Origin: Chelydra serpentina
Taxonomy: Eukaryota > Chordata > Testudines > Chelydridae
DNA length: 64,000 nt
Assembly (NCBI GenBank): GCA_037349315.1
Contig: JBAIAC010000007.1
Location: 3,162,001 to 3,226,000 of the forward strand
Direction of reading: 5' to 3'
Shown here piece after piece: positions 33,154 to 45,234 of the stretch. The position numbers and the translations under genes are program-made. The first letter of the stretch is position 1; each line of letters begins with the position of its first letter. The notes below the pieces were generated by a model that made no database searches, was not told the origin of the DNA, and worked only from the letters and a program-made list of their open reading frames with translations.

Positions 33154-34173
33154 CAGAGGTGGGCAAACTATGGCCCACGGGCCACATCCGGCCCGTAGGA
33201 CTGTCCTGCCTGTCCTTTGAGCTCCCGGCCGGGGAGGCTAGCCCCCGGACCCTCCCCTACTGTCCCCCCTCCCCCACAGCCTCAGCTCGCCGTGCCACCA
33301 GTGCTCTGGGCGGCAGGGCTACAAGCTCCTGCCAGGCAGTGCAGCAGCGTGGCTGGCTCCAGCCGGGCGGCGCGGCTGTCAGTCCTGCCGCTCTGAGCAG
33401 CATGGTAAGGGGGCGGGGAGCGGGGGCATTGGATAAGGGGTAGAGGGTTCCCAGGGGGCAGTCAGGGGACAGGGAGCAGGATGCAGTTGGATGGGGCAGA
33501 GGTTCTGGGCGGGGGGAGTCAGGGGATGGGGAATGGGGGGGTTGGATAGGCGAGGGAGTCCCATGGGGGTTGTCAGGGGGCGGGGGTGTGGATAGGAGTT
33601 GGGGCAGTCAGGGGACAAGGAGCGGGTGGCAGTTGGATGAGGCAGAGGTTCTGGGGGAGGCAGTCAGGGGATGGGGAATGGGGGGGTTGGATAGGTGAGG
33701 GAGTCCCATGGGGGTTGTCAGGGGGCGGGGGTATGGATAGGAGTTGGGGCAGTCAGGGGACAGGGAGCGGGGGGCGGTTGGATGGGGCAGAGGTTCGGGG
33801 GGGCAGTCAGGGGATGGGGAATGGGGGGGTTGGATAGGTGAGGGAGTCCCAGGAGGGCTGTCAGGCGGTGGGGGTGTGGATAGGAGTTAGAGCAGTCAGG
33901 GGACAGGGAGCGGGGAGGTTGGATAGGGGGTGGAGTCCGGAGGGGGAGGTTAGGGGTGGGGGGTCCCAGGAGGGGGCAGTCAGGGGACAAGGAGCAGGGG
34001 GTTTGGATGGATCGGAGGTTCTGAGGGGGACAGTAAGGGCGGGGGGAAGTGGGAGGGAGCAGATAGGGGAAGAGGCCAGGCTGTTTGGGGAGGTACAGCC
34101 TTCCCTACCCAGCCCTCCATAGACTTTCAGAACCCTGATGTGGCCCTCAGGCCAAAAAGTTTGCCCACTCCTG
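33154..34173. mobile_element. Non-autonomous hAT element with minisatellite, 1.0 kb
   Basis: Ends CAGAGGTGGGCAAACTATGG and AAAAAGTTTGCCCACTCCTG. Flanking 8-mers CTCTAGCA and CCCTAGAG agree at 5 of 8. The left end matches the left end of the transposase-bearing hAT at 59285, so that family is its likely source of transposase. Most of its length is a G-rich tandem array (33459-34000). Long open frames here are by-products of base composition. Confidence 0.88.
33459..34000. repeat. G-rich minisatellite, unit about 145 bp
   Basis: The block CAGTCAGGGGACA begins at 33459, 33605, 33750, 33893 and 33977, so spacing is 146, 145, 143 and then a short 84. Each unit also holds a half-unit copy (AGTCAGGGGATGGGGAATGG at about 33517, 33663 and 33805). 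The array is therefore a dimeric unit expanded three to four times. Confidence 0.9.
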
Positions 34174-34181
34174 CCCTAGAG

Positions 34182-36116
34182 CCTTCGCTTCTGCTTAGTC
34201 ATGGTTGGGATGCAATTGGCTTCCTAGAGATTCCCTGATTGTTCCCCCAAGCCTGAGTATCCTCTCCATTTCCCAAACTCAGTCACATGGGAGCCCACCT
34301 GGAGCTCAGGGATGAAGAAACAGAACTAGCCAAGGTTTAAGAAGCTTCAAGTAGAATTAAGACACTTGTCAGACAATTAGTTCCCTTTGTAATTAGGGGC
34401 CTAGTCCAAGTCTTATTGAAGCCAATGCGAATCTTTCCACTGACTTCAATGGACTTTGGATCAGTTCCTGTGTATTGTGATTAATTAGAATCGCTGGAAT
34501 TTTCCCTTAACAGAAAGGTGACAGTTGGAACAAAGGGAATTGCTAACAACTGGAAAGGTGATGGAGGACACACAGCAGAGTCTTCATGGGGAGCGTCACT
34601 GAGCCAAAGTCATCACTCCTGGCACTATGAAGTACTAAGAAGGATATTTCAGAGCTAGGAAGGCAGATAAAAAGCCACACTGTGCTTGTTTCAGAGTATT
34701 TGCCCTAAGGCAGAGAAAGAAGATAGTAAGTTATAACCTGCTGCAAGAGAACTAGTGTATTGCTGGGTCAAACCTAGACAGAAAACTGTGCTTCTAAGGG
34801 AAGATCATGAAGCCAGATGCCATCTTGTGGTCAAAAGCCATGAAAGTGCTGACTGCAGTAGATAAAACATACAGAAAAAAAGAGAAGGGGAAAGGACTTG
34901 ATAGCTCAGGAGACTGACAGACAGAGCCTTTTATCTCTAGGTCAGCAGTTCTCCAAGCATTAGCCGTGAAAAGCAGGCTGGTGATATGGTGCTAGCTGCT
35001 CCTCATTTCCAGCTGCTAAACTATATTGAAAGACAGCGAAAAATACAGGAATGTTTCTCTGATATGAGTTTTCCAGGTGAGCTGACTGACAACAGAAGTG
35101 GAGGTAGTGCATGCAATTGCAAATGAAAGAGGCAATTGAAAGTTATCATCTGACCGATGGCTATTCTGTGACAGGCGTGAAATAAGTTGTTGGTCTCAGT
35201 CCATTTCCCATTGGACAAGCATTTTGAATATCACATGCCAGCTGGTTCTGGGGTCCAGATCTCTTACGCTGGGTTAGAACTGTCAACTATTCTGAACCCA
35301 GGAGGCGTGGGCAGAATGGCTGAGATAGGGCAGTGCAGCAAGAGGAGAGGGAGGAAGGAGACTAAGGCAACATATGTAAGCAGGCTATGTAAGCTTGGTT
35401 GCATGGGAATTCGAGGTAATGAAATCCATTCACCCCATAACACAAAGGTGGACTCTGGGTTCCCTCTAGATCCTTTTACACTGGAGTTCCTGGGTCAAAG
35501 TCATGGACATAGCTGTACTGCCCCTGCCTCACCCTACCCCCACTATTCAAATGCACAAGCCTATTTGGAACTTGTCTTGCCATCAGAACATGTTTCCTTT
35601 TTCTCCCTCCCTCGATTGTGGATCTGCCCCCAAAGCGTTGGAAAGGCAAGCTTCAGTCCTGGTCTGGTGACAGGTTTATGGCCTGATATCTCACACCTTT
35701 GCGGAGCTAGACATGAGAGCTTTATACCATTTCTAGGGAGAATCCCAGCTTCCCAACTGCTTGCTGCTAGCCCTGGAAGGACCCCATATTGGACTCTAAA
35801 ATAATGACATATTTGGGTATAGAAAAGTTATTTTAGGGTGGTTTTTTTAAAGAGGTTTTTATGGTTCCCTCCAAGCCCCATATGCTTGAACTGATTGTAA
35901 TACGGCACCTGCTTTTTCTCTCAAATATTCTTGCAACAGCTTTTCTTTTACACATGTGGCCTATACAGAACATACCACACCACACCATCATGTAAGGCTT
36001 TTATTGGCACACAATGTGGATGACTTGCATACTACACTCATGGCTTGGCCACTCATGAATTCTACAGACCTCCCATTCTGCTGAAGATGAAACCTTTATA
36101 CCATGTTGTGGGTCAT
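34182..36116. other. No gene seen; one palindromic repeat
   Basis: A copy of the GATCC...CAATGG family lies at 34396-34468 (GGGCCTAGTCCAAGTC ... CAATGGACTTTGGATCAG). The open frame at 35187-35804 is long for this window (205 codons) but has no recognisable domain. Confidence 0.4.
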
Positions 36117-36147
36117 CGTGTATATACAGATAGACAGACAGACAGAC

Positions 36148-36212
<65 letters not shown>

Positions 36213-36213
36213 T
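36117..36213. repeat. (GATA)n/(GACA)n microsatellite
   Basis: GACA units (about 36130-36149) lead into about 16 uninterrupted GATA units. The open frames on the opposite strand (IYLS repeats) are artefacts. Confidence 0.97.
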
Positions 36214-37030
36214 AAACAAACATGAAGAAATTGTCCAAAAAATTGCACATTAATTTCTGTCCCCATAACATTTCTGTAAATGGGACTTTCATGTCAAAAC
36301 ATAAACTGGTCTGGGAACTACATTTCAAATTCTGAGATTCAAAACTTGTCAAAATTATGAAGGTTTTTTTTTCTTTTTTAGCTTTTTTTTGTGATGTCAT
36401 CACAAAATATGAACACCTAAGGCAGTTACTGTTTTGCAATAGTTCCAACCTACACACACATACACAAATATACATAATTGTCATGGCTGGCAGTACCACC
36501 TATTATTAAGGTTGCCTGTCAGTTCCTATTATAAGGCCCTACATTCAAGTTGCTCTTAACTTCCCGAAACTTTACCCATTTTAGCTGAAATTTTCCATGC
36601 CGGTTGTCCAACTCAGGCTAAACATTTTTGTAAAATTTCAGACAAAATGGGTCAGCTCTTTCCAAGAATGAAGCGTGGGAAAAAATGCATTATTTTGTTG
36701 ACATTAACAAATTCTTGAGGTCTTTTCTTTAAAAGGTTCTAGCACCTGTATACTTTGCAGCAGGGACATGAAATTACCCACCTTTGTGTCAAGGATGTGC
36801 CTTTTACCATCCTCATTAAATTCCACCTAAAATTGGTACAATTATAAACCATTCAAAAAAATCACAGTTCGCACATGCTTAGTAGTGACTTCTGCAATTT
36901 TAACAGCTAAAATCTCCAAAAATTCCATCCTCACTAAGCATGCTAGAGCCTCTCACAGCCCTGTCCCTGCAGAACATCTGAGCATGTTCCAGCCCCATGC
37001 TATGGAGCAAGCCAGCCTTTCCCTGGAACC
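36214..37030. other. No gene seen
   Basis: AT-rich unassigned sequence, no repeat or exon recognised. Confidence 0.35.
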
Positions 37031-37124
37031 CCTCCTGTCAACATAGGTAGTGTCATCTCTAAAGCACTACAGTGGTACAGCTACAGCAGTGCAATTGTGC
37101 AGAATTTTAAGTGTAGACAAGCCC
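37031..37124. mobile_element. Harbinger-type MITE, right half
   Basis: TGTCAACATAGGTAGTGTCA, then CTACAGTGGTACAGCTACAG and the terminal AGTGTAGACAAGCCC. This corresponds to the right half of the element at 26713-26995. The left half is missing. Confidence 0.7.
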
Positions 37125-37189
37125 TGTCTCTCCTGTACCTTCAACGACTCCCAGAGGCACCCAGGCAGCGTGGAGGAGAAAGACATCTG

Positions 37190-37940
37190 ATTTGAATGCA
37201 GAGGGGACAAGAGCCAAAGCAGGACACAGGGAAAGGAATAGATTGGGACAAGGAGTCTGGTGGAGGGAAATTGTGTGGGATTGGGAACTGGGGGAAGTAG
37301 AGACTGGTTAGGCAGGGAAGCTGGGACTGGGAGCCTGGGGTAAAGGAGACTCTGGGATTGGCTGGGCAAAAAGACTGGGTCTAGGAGACAAGGGAAGGAA
37401 GACTGGGAGTGGGAGACAGTGAAGGAAACAGGGGGGACTGGGAGCCAGTTGGCTGGGAGTTTGGGAGCAATACTGAGATCAGACGAGGAGCTGGGAGACT
37501 TGGACTAGCTGGACAAGGAGACTGGGACTGGGTGTGATGAGGGAGATTAGGAATTGGGGGGAGATTGGGATTATAAATACATGGAGATATGCCTTATCTC
37601 ATAGAACTGGAAGGATCTTGAAAGGTCATTGAGCCCAGTCCCCTGCTTTCACTAGCAGGACCAAGTACTGTCCCCTGACAGATTTTTTTGCCCCAGATCC
37701 CTAAATGGCCCCCTCAAGAATTGAACTCATAACCCTGGGTTTAGCAGGCCAATGCTCAAACCACTGAGCTATCCCTCCCCCCAACAGCAAGCCTAGAGGG
37801 AGAGATGTAGAGTGGCTGTACAAGGGGAATGGGATGAGAAGCCGTAGGAGTGGAGACTGGGACTAGGACAAAGAGGAGAGGAGAAGAGAAGTGGGGAAGA
37901 GATAGGACAGGGACAAGGACAAGGTTGAAGGGGGTCAACC
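37190..37940. repeat. Purine-rich degenerate tandem repeat
   Basis: Purine-rich on the + strand with frequent variants of GACTGGGA(C/G)TGGGAG (for example near 37323, 37401, 37436 and 37520), interrupted by the SINE at 37582-37782. Composition resumes at 37795. Unit length is irregular, so this is a decayed minisatellite. Confidence 0.6.
37582..37782 (-). mobile_element. tRNA-derived SINE with CR1-like tail
   Basis: Same subfamily as 14993-15190. The + strand ends CCACTGAGCTATCCC (complement of the A-box region), and the other end starts with TGGAGATATGCC. It lies inside the purine-rich repeat and is therefore younger than it. Confidence 0.9.
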
Positions 37941-38317
37941 TTGAGGGAAACAGGAAAAAGAGACTGTGCTCTCAAGAACACACTCCTTTCCAGGGTCTGC
38001 AATGCAATCCAAGATTCATGAGTCTCACCATTCTTCTGCTGTCAGCAAACATCTATGAAACCCACGGACGATGTGCATATCTCATCCCCCTCTAGCGATA
38101 GTCCGCATAGAGGACGACAACCTACTATTGCCAGTGGTTATTCTATTAGCTCAAGCAGCTGAGATCTGTGCAGAGGATCTAATGGTCACTACACTGCTTA
38201 TGAATCATGGATCTATCAATATGATGCCACATAACGGAATTTCTTTTTTCTGTTTGCTTTTTTAAATACCTAGGAAATTCCACCAACAAAAACTCTAAGT
38301 TAAAAGAACATTATTAA

Positions 38318-38460
38318 GGTTGCAAAGTCAAGCATTCAGAAAAGTTAGGAAACGCCAGAATTAAGGTTGCCTGGGCAACTTTAATTCAGCCTCATTGGAC
38401 GTATACATTATAAGACAGTCTTTAATTACATGATCCCATACTATTTTTTCCATGGGACCC
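38318..38460. repeat. Unclassified interspersed repeat, copy 1
   Basis: AAGGTTGCAAAGTCAAGCAT, then CAGAATTAAGGTTGCC and CAGTCTTTAATTACATGAT. The same order of blocks is at 59010-59150. There are no terminal repeats or coding motifs to classify it. Confidence 0.6.
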
Positions 38461-40142
38461 CTGTGCCTTTCATATACAGGATGTGGATGAATCAGGGCAG
38501 TGCAGTGAAAGAGACTGTTGTCTGTAGGACCCCTTCATTTGTTTCAGAAGTTGGAAGGTGTATAGTGAATGAGGCAAGGAGGCATTTAAGCACATGCTAA
38601 ACTTTATGCCTAAATACATATCTCTGTTTCAAACTTGACCTTAAATATGTATTTTGGAATTTTAAGTGACAGCTTCTTGAAGAAACTCCAGCTCATTCTG
38701 TTCTTTGAAAGAAAGACAGACATATCCTACCAAAACATAAAAATGTCTCCTCTTGACTATGTAAAGAATTGTATTTGAGCTAATAACAATGGAAGTTATG
38801 AACAAGGGTTAAGATTGGATAGTTTCAAAAGCCAGAGGCCCTTATTATACTGAGGAAATTGCCCAAAACTGAAGTATAATCCACATGGTAGAAGACAAAT
38901 GTAATTCATAAGTATTAATAAAAGAGTTCAAAAAGAATGCAGTAGTATACTGTTCTGCTAATCACATAAGACCAGATGCTTGTGAAATAAAAACCAGCCC
39001 AAATACATGACCCTTCATACTGACGTAAGGAAAAGTTTAGGATATGGTGGGACATTATATATCAAGGAATGTTAAAAACATCATGGAAAAAAATGTCAAG
39101 ACATTGAAAATGTACAGTGTTAAATATTTGGAAAATAGTTATTTTACTGGTAAAAAAATGAGAGACACAACACAAAATAAACAACATTTTTTTCACATTA
39201 GAGTATATATTATTTGCAGTTTTCCATAGATAGATTTTAGACTACCAACACTTGTAAAATGCCAATGTTATGGTAGATGTCACTAGGTAGAGCTGTTACA
39301 GATAATCTTCGAAGTTCCTTTTCTTAGTGTGCAAGCAAATGCTCAGTCTTTGGAAGACATGCTGTGGTGATGTTAGTTTTAGTTATGCAAGGTTGTATGT
39401 ACAGAGAGTTGTGTGAGGAGCAGAAAAGTTCACTCTCTCTTTTTTAGTCTCTGTTTGGAGGCAATTCTTGATGAAAAATTGCTCCCTGGGAACTAGACAT
39501 TGTATTGGGCTGAGAGTCTGAAAACAGGAATTGCCTGCATGCTATCTGATCATCTCTATTCCAGCACTGGTGAATGTGTATAAATCAAATAAGTAACACC
39601 TAAATGTACCCAAATTCCACTTCATTGCTATCTCTTCCACTGGAAAGCTAACCTGCAATCCCCCCAAAATTTGCTCCAACTCAGCAGAGTGATGGCACTG
39701 ATGTCAGAAACTAGACCCTGGTGTTGGAAGAAGTGGCAACAATATTTTTATGGTGAAGGGTGATTTCCCTGTTGATATTGCAATTTCAGATCAGTGTTTG
39801 TGTCTTTAAGAAAACCAATCCCAACACTGAGATTCACATAGGAAGTTTTGCTGTTTTAGAGCCTGATACTGAAAACCCTTTCTCAAGTTAACGAGGGTTC
39901 TTCACATGTTCTTGTGAAGGTAATTTTATTTCCATTCTTGACCCCATACTTAGGTATATATACAGCAGACAAGCATCATCTTGCTTGCACACGGAAATAC
40001 ATGTTTACAAGTTTGTATGTGTCCGGGCAAGTACCTATATATGTATGATGTAGCTTTATATTTATTCAGAACTAATATTTCCTATTGGGAATATTAAAAG
40101 CTATTATATTTCCAACAGCCAGCAGACCACATATTTTAAAAT
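38461..40142. other. No gene seen
   Basis: AT-rich; holds a short AAGCACATGCT palindromic scrap at 38581-38615. No exon recognised. Confidence 0.35.
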
Positions 40143-40339
40143 GGCCATTGATTTCAAGTGCTTCAATTTTTGAGAGCTCAACTTGAAACGCCTTTGGTCT
40201 GTTTCTCAAAGGTGCTGAACTAGGTATTCAGCTGGGGATGCCTAAAGTTAGATTTTCGGTTTCTCTGAAAGTCATGTCCTAAGAGCCTGAAGTGGAGTCA
40301 CATTAGAAAGCAAAGGCCTTTTAAGAGATTAACTCAATA

Positions 40340-40515
40340 GGGGGGAGGGATAGTTCAGTGGTTTGAGCATTGGCCTGCTAAACCCAGGGTTGTGAGTGCA
40401 ATCCTTGAGGGGGCCATTTAGGGATATGGGGCAAAAATTGGGGATTGGTCCTGCTTTGAGCAGGGGGTTGGACTAGATGACCTCCAAAGGTCCCTTCCAA
40501 CCCTGATATTCTATG
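40340..40515 (+). mobile_element. tRNA-derived SINE with CR1 3' end
   Basis: The head GGGATAGTTCAGTGGTTTG holds the A box, and GGTTGTGAGTGCAATCC near 40388-40404 is a slightly decayed B box. The 3' part (GAGCAGGGGGTTGGACTAGA, then TGACCTCCAAAGGTC and CCCTGATATTCTATG) is the CR1 3' end. That tail lets CR1 machinery copy the SINE. The tail differs from the one in 14993-15190, so this is a separate subfamily. Confidence 0.93.
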
Positions 40516-41756
40516 AACTGGGGAAGAAAGAGTTCTCTAAACAGATGACACTGACTCAGGCTGGATTCTATGCCATGCAGCTCCTCCCATACAAAGCAGT
40601 CATAGCAGAGTAGTGAGGAGATCTGGCTGAAAATCAGGAGAACAATTTGACCAAAAATTTCAAAGATGTTTCCATTTCGCAGGAAGAAAACCTGATCTAC
40701 TTTCAATTTTGTTGTGAAATTTTCTGTCATATTTTATACTGAAATATTTCTAAAATTGTTTTCAAAAATGTTTATGTAGGCAATCCATTTTCAGTAAGAA
40801 AACACATTTTTGTCTACATTTTGAAAACAATTTTTTTAAATGTCAGTAAAACATTCAGTAAATAGCAGAAAAATTGAGAAACAGAAACTTTCAAAAAGGT
40901 CAACTTTTCATGAAAAAAAATTGTTGCTTTTTTAAAAACAAGGCCATTTTGAGACAGAAAAACTTTCTGTCAACAATTCCAACCAGGTTTATAAAGTGAG
41001 TGACAACCCATGCATCCAATGAAACAACTAACAGAAGAATCATACTGTCAGAGCAGGTGCTCCCTGGCTGATCAGTGACACAGAGTAGGACACAGTGGTC
41101 TAGCTGACTTTAACAAATTAATCCTCTCCTGAGTGGCACATATGCCATCAACTGAGCATCCCCAAAATACAAGGAAGCTGAGGCAGTAAATATCAGTTAT
41201 CAGTATAGACACAAGAGGTATGATATTGACACTCCCTGCACCCACACTGGTCTTTTCCTCATCCTTCTGTGTCCTACTTGACACCATCTTGGTGAGGGTT
41301 GATCACTACATTATTTAGCCCAATAAATACTCCTTAAAAGAAGCTCACCCAGAGCTGCTGAAGCAAGTCTGAAAGCAAACATTTCCTCATTTCCTGTACC
41401 TCAAAAAGCCAGAGGCAATTTTGACTTTCCTCCCTCTCAAAAAAGAGCAGAGAAAGAGGAAGGTGACAATCCCTCTCCCTGGAATGCAGCACTTGATGTC
41501 TGTTTGGAAGGTGCTGACAGCTGAATCCCAAAGGGACAAGCACAGTGGAACCCAGTTAAAGTGGAGCGAAAATCCATTTGAACAGCATTGAAGCCACTGG
41601 AAATGTCACACTTCATGATACAGTGAGTTCTGATTATAAACGAAATCACAATCTGTGGGTTTCATGTTATCTGTATAGCTCGGAAATTAAAGTTGAAAGT
41701 CAGTGTTCATATTTCACCTCGGTATTTGGAGGAGGTCAATTTATATGTGAATCATT
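40516..41756. other. No gene seen
   Basis: The 40690-40930 part is rich in TTTTCAAAA/TTTTTGAAA blocks on both strands. A CAGTGGAACCCAGTTAA motif at 41542 recalls a Tigger-type end, but no partner was found. Confidence 0.35.
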
Positions 41757-43140
41757 TATACAGAATCACAGAAATGCAGGACTGGAAGGAATCTCCAGAC
41801 GTCATCTAGTTTAGCCCCCAACACCAAGGCAGGTCCAAGTATATCTAGACCATCCCTGATAAGTGTTTATTTAACCTGTTCTTAAAAACCTCCCAGGACA
41901 GGGATTCCACAACCTCCTTTGGTAACCTAGTCCAGTATTTTAACTATCCTTTCAGTTAGAAAGCTTTTCCTAATATCAAACTTAAATCTCCCTTGCTGCA
42001 GATTAAGCCCATTATTTCTTGTCCTATCTTCAGAAAACATGGAGAACAACTGATAATCATCCTCTTTTATAAAAGCCTTTAACATGGTTGAAGACTGTTA
42101 TCAGGTTCCCCCCCTCAGTCGTCTTTTCCCAAGACTAAATATGCCCAGTTTTTTTAGTCTTTCTTCAGAGGTCAGATTTCCCAAAACTCTTATCATTTTT
42201 GTTGCTCTCCTCTGGACTCTGCCCATTTGACCACATCTTTCCTAAAGTGTGGCAACTGGACATAGTACTCCAGCTGAGGCCCCACGAGTGCCAAGAAGAG
42301 TGGGACAATTACCTCCGGTGTCTTTCATACGACACTCCTATTGATACACCCCAGAATGCTATTAGTCTTTTTTGCAGCTGCATCACATTGTTGACTCATA
42401 CTCAGTATGTGATCCACTATAACCCCCAAATCCTTTTCAACAGTACTACCATCTAGCCAGTTATTTCCCATTTTGTAGTTGTGCATTTGATTTTTTCCCC
42501 CCTAAGTGTAGTACTTTGTACTTCTCTTTATTGACTTTCATCTTGGTGATTTCAGGCCAATTCTCTAACTTATCAAGGTCCTTCTAAATTCTAATCCTGT
42601 CCCCTAAAATATTAGCAACCCCCCCCCCAGCTTGGTGTCACCCACACATTTTATAAGCATGTTCTCCAATTCATTATCCAAGTCATTAATGAAAATATTG
42701 AATAATACTAGATCCAAGACCCCACTAGATACATCCTCCCAATTTGACAGCGAACTATTGATAACTACTCTTCTGAGTACAATTTTTCAACCAATTGTGC
42801 ACCCACCTTATAGTAATTTCATCTAGCCCACATTTCCCTACTTTGCTGATGAGAACATCACGTGGGATTATGTCAAAAGCATTACTAAAACCAAGACATA
42901 TCACATCTACAGCTTTTCCCCATCCACTAGGCCAGTAACCCTGTCAAAGAAGGAAATGAGGCTGGTTTGGCATGACTTGTTGTTGCCAAATCCATGATGG
43001 CTTTTCTTTATAACCCTATTATCCTCTAGGTGCTTACAAATGGATTGTTTAATAATTTGTTCCAGTATCTTACCAGGTATCAACATTGGGGAATTATAGA
43101 CCAATCAGCCTAAGTCCTCTTTGTTCCCCTTTTTAAAGGT
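41757..43140 (-). mobile_element. CR1 LINE, 3' half
   Basis: The 3' end lies at about 41757 (CAGAATCACAGAAATGCAGG on the + strand), and the coding direction is leftward. RT-domain blocks near 42907-43104 read IPGKILEQIIKQSICKHLED, then HGFGNNKSCQTSLISFFDRV. Towards 41860-42200 the complement of the C-terminal region appears with many stops. A 28-bp segment (43086-43113) is inverted in place. The endonuclease and ORF1 parts are missing. Confidence 0.88.
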
Positions 43141-43679
43141 ATATCTATTCACTTACAGTTCAGGTAAGGCTGTGGGAGAGACAAGTGTGAGTGCAGGGCT
43201 TGGGAAAAGCCATGAGGCTGAACTGAAAGCAAGGGGTGGGCCTGAGCCTGTACTGAGAGCCAGAGAAATCATGGGTCATCAGCTGACCAGAGGCAGGAAA
43301 AAGCTAAATGGGGAAACAGAGGAGGAGAAGGCAGATTGAAAACTCAGGACAGGACATGTGGGTGACAGATGAAATGACAAGTGCTTGTTCAATAACCATC
43401 TTCTTGGCCTTGTATCAGCAGCACACTCCACTAGGGCTCTCCGTAGATCTTATATTTATACAATTTCCCCCCAAGCTCTGATTGGCTCAGTTCTCCAGTT
43501 GAGGACATGTACCGGAAAGCTTGCCCGTAATGGTGACCTTCTCTATGGTTTCAAGAAAAACTACTGAACATGTGCAGGAACTACAGCACTCTTCTTCTAA
43601 TATTTCTGGGGACTTCTAGCAGAATCTGCTACTTTGCTTTCAGCACATGTGTAGAGACACAGATGATTCGGACAAAATC
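43141..43679. other. No gene seen
   Basis: No exon or repeat recognised. May include the 5' part of the LTR-like repeat that follows. Confidence 0.3.
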
Positions 43680-43925
43680 AATTTCTCCTCCACACTGCTT
43701 ATATCCGTTTTATAGTATTCAGGTTTACACTTGCAGTTGCATCAGTAAGCCACTAGATGTCTCTGTGTGCTGTAGTGAGTTTCAGGCAGAGGGTAGTCCC
43801 TGGTAAACAAGAAAGACAAAGCTGGGATTCAAGCTGCGTGGCAGTTTCTGTCTGTTATTGCTGATTTATTTAATAAACATCTTCTGTTTCAGATGGACTA
43901 TGATTACATCTATCATGACAATAGA
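43680..43925 (+). mobile_element. LTR-like repeat, 3' part
   Basis: GCCACTAGATGTCTCTGTGT, then AGTCCCTGGTAAACAAGAAA, AATAAACATCTTC (polyadenylation-type signal) and CAGATGGACTATGATTAC. An inverse copy is at 53340-53590 with the same block order. The blocks and AATAAA suggest a decayed retroviral LTR; no internal genes are present. Confidence 0.55.
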
Positions 43926-44077
43926 CCAAACAGGAAATAATCAGAGACAATGAAAGAGAAAAAAATACACTCACCAAAAACTAACACTTCCCCCACACTC
44001 CACTGGCTGCATCCATACTACTGCTGAAAGCTAAACAACCTGGCCCGGATGAGGAGAGAATACGGCAGGTTTGGGGA

Positions 44078-44110
44078 GGTCAGTTTACACGTGGGTCGGC
44101 TTATACATGA
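44078..44110. mobile_element. End of unclassified DNA element
   Basis: GGGTCGGCTTATACATGAG then TGTATACAGTA resembles the right terminus at 61683-61720 (TTCGGCTTATGAACGAG then TATATACGGTA). Only the end is recognisable. Confidence 0.45.
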
Positions 44111-45055
44111 GTGTATACAGTATCATGGTCTGTTTTCTATTTACTTGTCAAATACCAACACCATACAGAAAGGAACAAATCCACCATTTTAACCTTACAC
44201 ATACCCACAATTACAGCTGAAATAACTCAGCAATTTTGAGTTATATGAGTGCAAAGAAAGCATCTGTAACCAATCACCTATGTTTTGTTGGCTTGCCGTT
44301 GCTTCTCCGCCCCCCCCCCCAATTCTATATCTTAAAAATTGTGAACGCAATTTTTTTTCTCAACCCTTGTTAAAAAAAACCCCAACACATGTGCTCTCAG
44401 GCTGGGAACACACATGCCAAGTTCAGCCTGGAGAGAATTTTTACGGCTGAGTTATAAACCCCTGAAAATAGGGATTTATAATGGAAACGCTGACAGATCA
44501 TTAACTACAATAACAACATAAACTGAGCAATAGAATTTCCAAGTTATCTCCTTTTTGTTTGTGTCAGCATTCCTACAGCAAGAGCCTGTGCAGCTCACAC
44601 AAAGCGTTCGCAACACACCAGTATGGTTCTCTCCTACTGGGTTCGCAAACTACAGAGTAGGCGGGACTGCGGCACAGAGCACACAGTAGGGCACAATGTT
44701 TGAACTCTGGAAGTATTGTGCTCCTGACCAGCTCTTTTTAACTGGCTTTTTAGATGTACGGTGTTGAGTGAGAAAGCCTATCTGTGATCCGTACTCATAC
44801 GCTAATAACGAGAGTCCAGTCCACCTGTTGCGCTGTGTCCCACAGACCCGAGCACAGCACAGAACATGCAATCGCCAACGCAATCCTATGCAAAGGGCAT
44901 GCTGACCAGTATGAGAGTCGCTTTGAGCTTTCCACGTGAGTCAAGAAGGAAAAGAGGGAGGTAACCACTACTTTAGCAGGTGTGTGTAAAACAAGCATAA
45001 CAAAACTGTTAGTGTAAAAACACATGGGTAATCACAACTAAACATGCTCATGCTA
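44111..45055. other. No gene seen
   Basis: Unassigned sequence; no exon or repeat recognised. Confidence 0.35.
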
Positions 45056-45234
45056 AGGCTAGGAATACACTGGGAAAATGCATTATGTTAAAAAATGTGT
45101 TAACTAACATGTTATAATTAATATGGTGTTAAACATGACTTGGTACCTATTGTAGACAGGGAGAAGTTGTATTTAAAAGTTTGTTGGCTAGTCATGGCTA
45201 ACCCTAGAAGACCTGTAGGGTTAACTTTGACCAG

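Noticed and set aside
33459..34000. CRISPR-like array
   Set aside because: Units are about 145 bp with no constant repeat plus unique spacer pattern. It is a minisatellite in a vertebrate transposon.
33586..34122. Glycine-rich open frames
   Set aside because: Product of the G-rich minisatellite.
35187..35804. 205-codon open frame as a gene
   Set aside because: No domain, no signal, no splice or promoter context, and no similarity I can name. It is within the length expected by chance in 64 kb of six-frame sequence.
40340..40515. Functional tRNA gene
   Set aside because: Has A and B boxes but no cloverleaf, and continues into a CR1 tail. It is a SINE.
41542..41760. Tigger-type element suggested by CAGTGGAACCC
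   Set aside because: No matching right end and no TA duplication. Left unassigned.
42199..42826. Open frames on the + strand across the CR1 at 41.8-43.1 kb
   Set aside because: They are antisense shadows of the - strand CR1 coding region.
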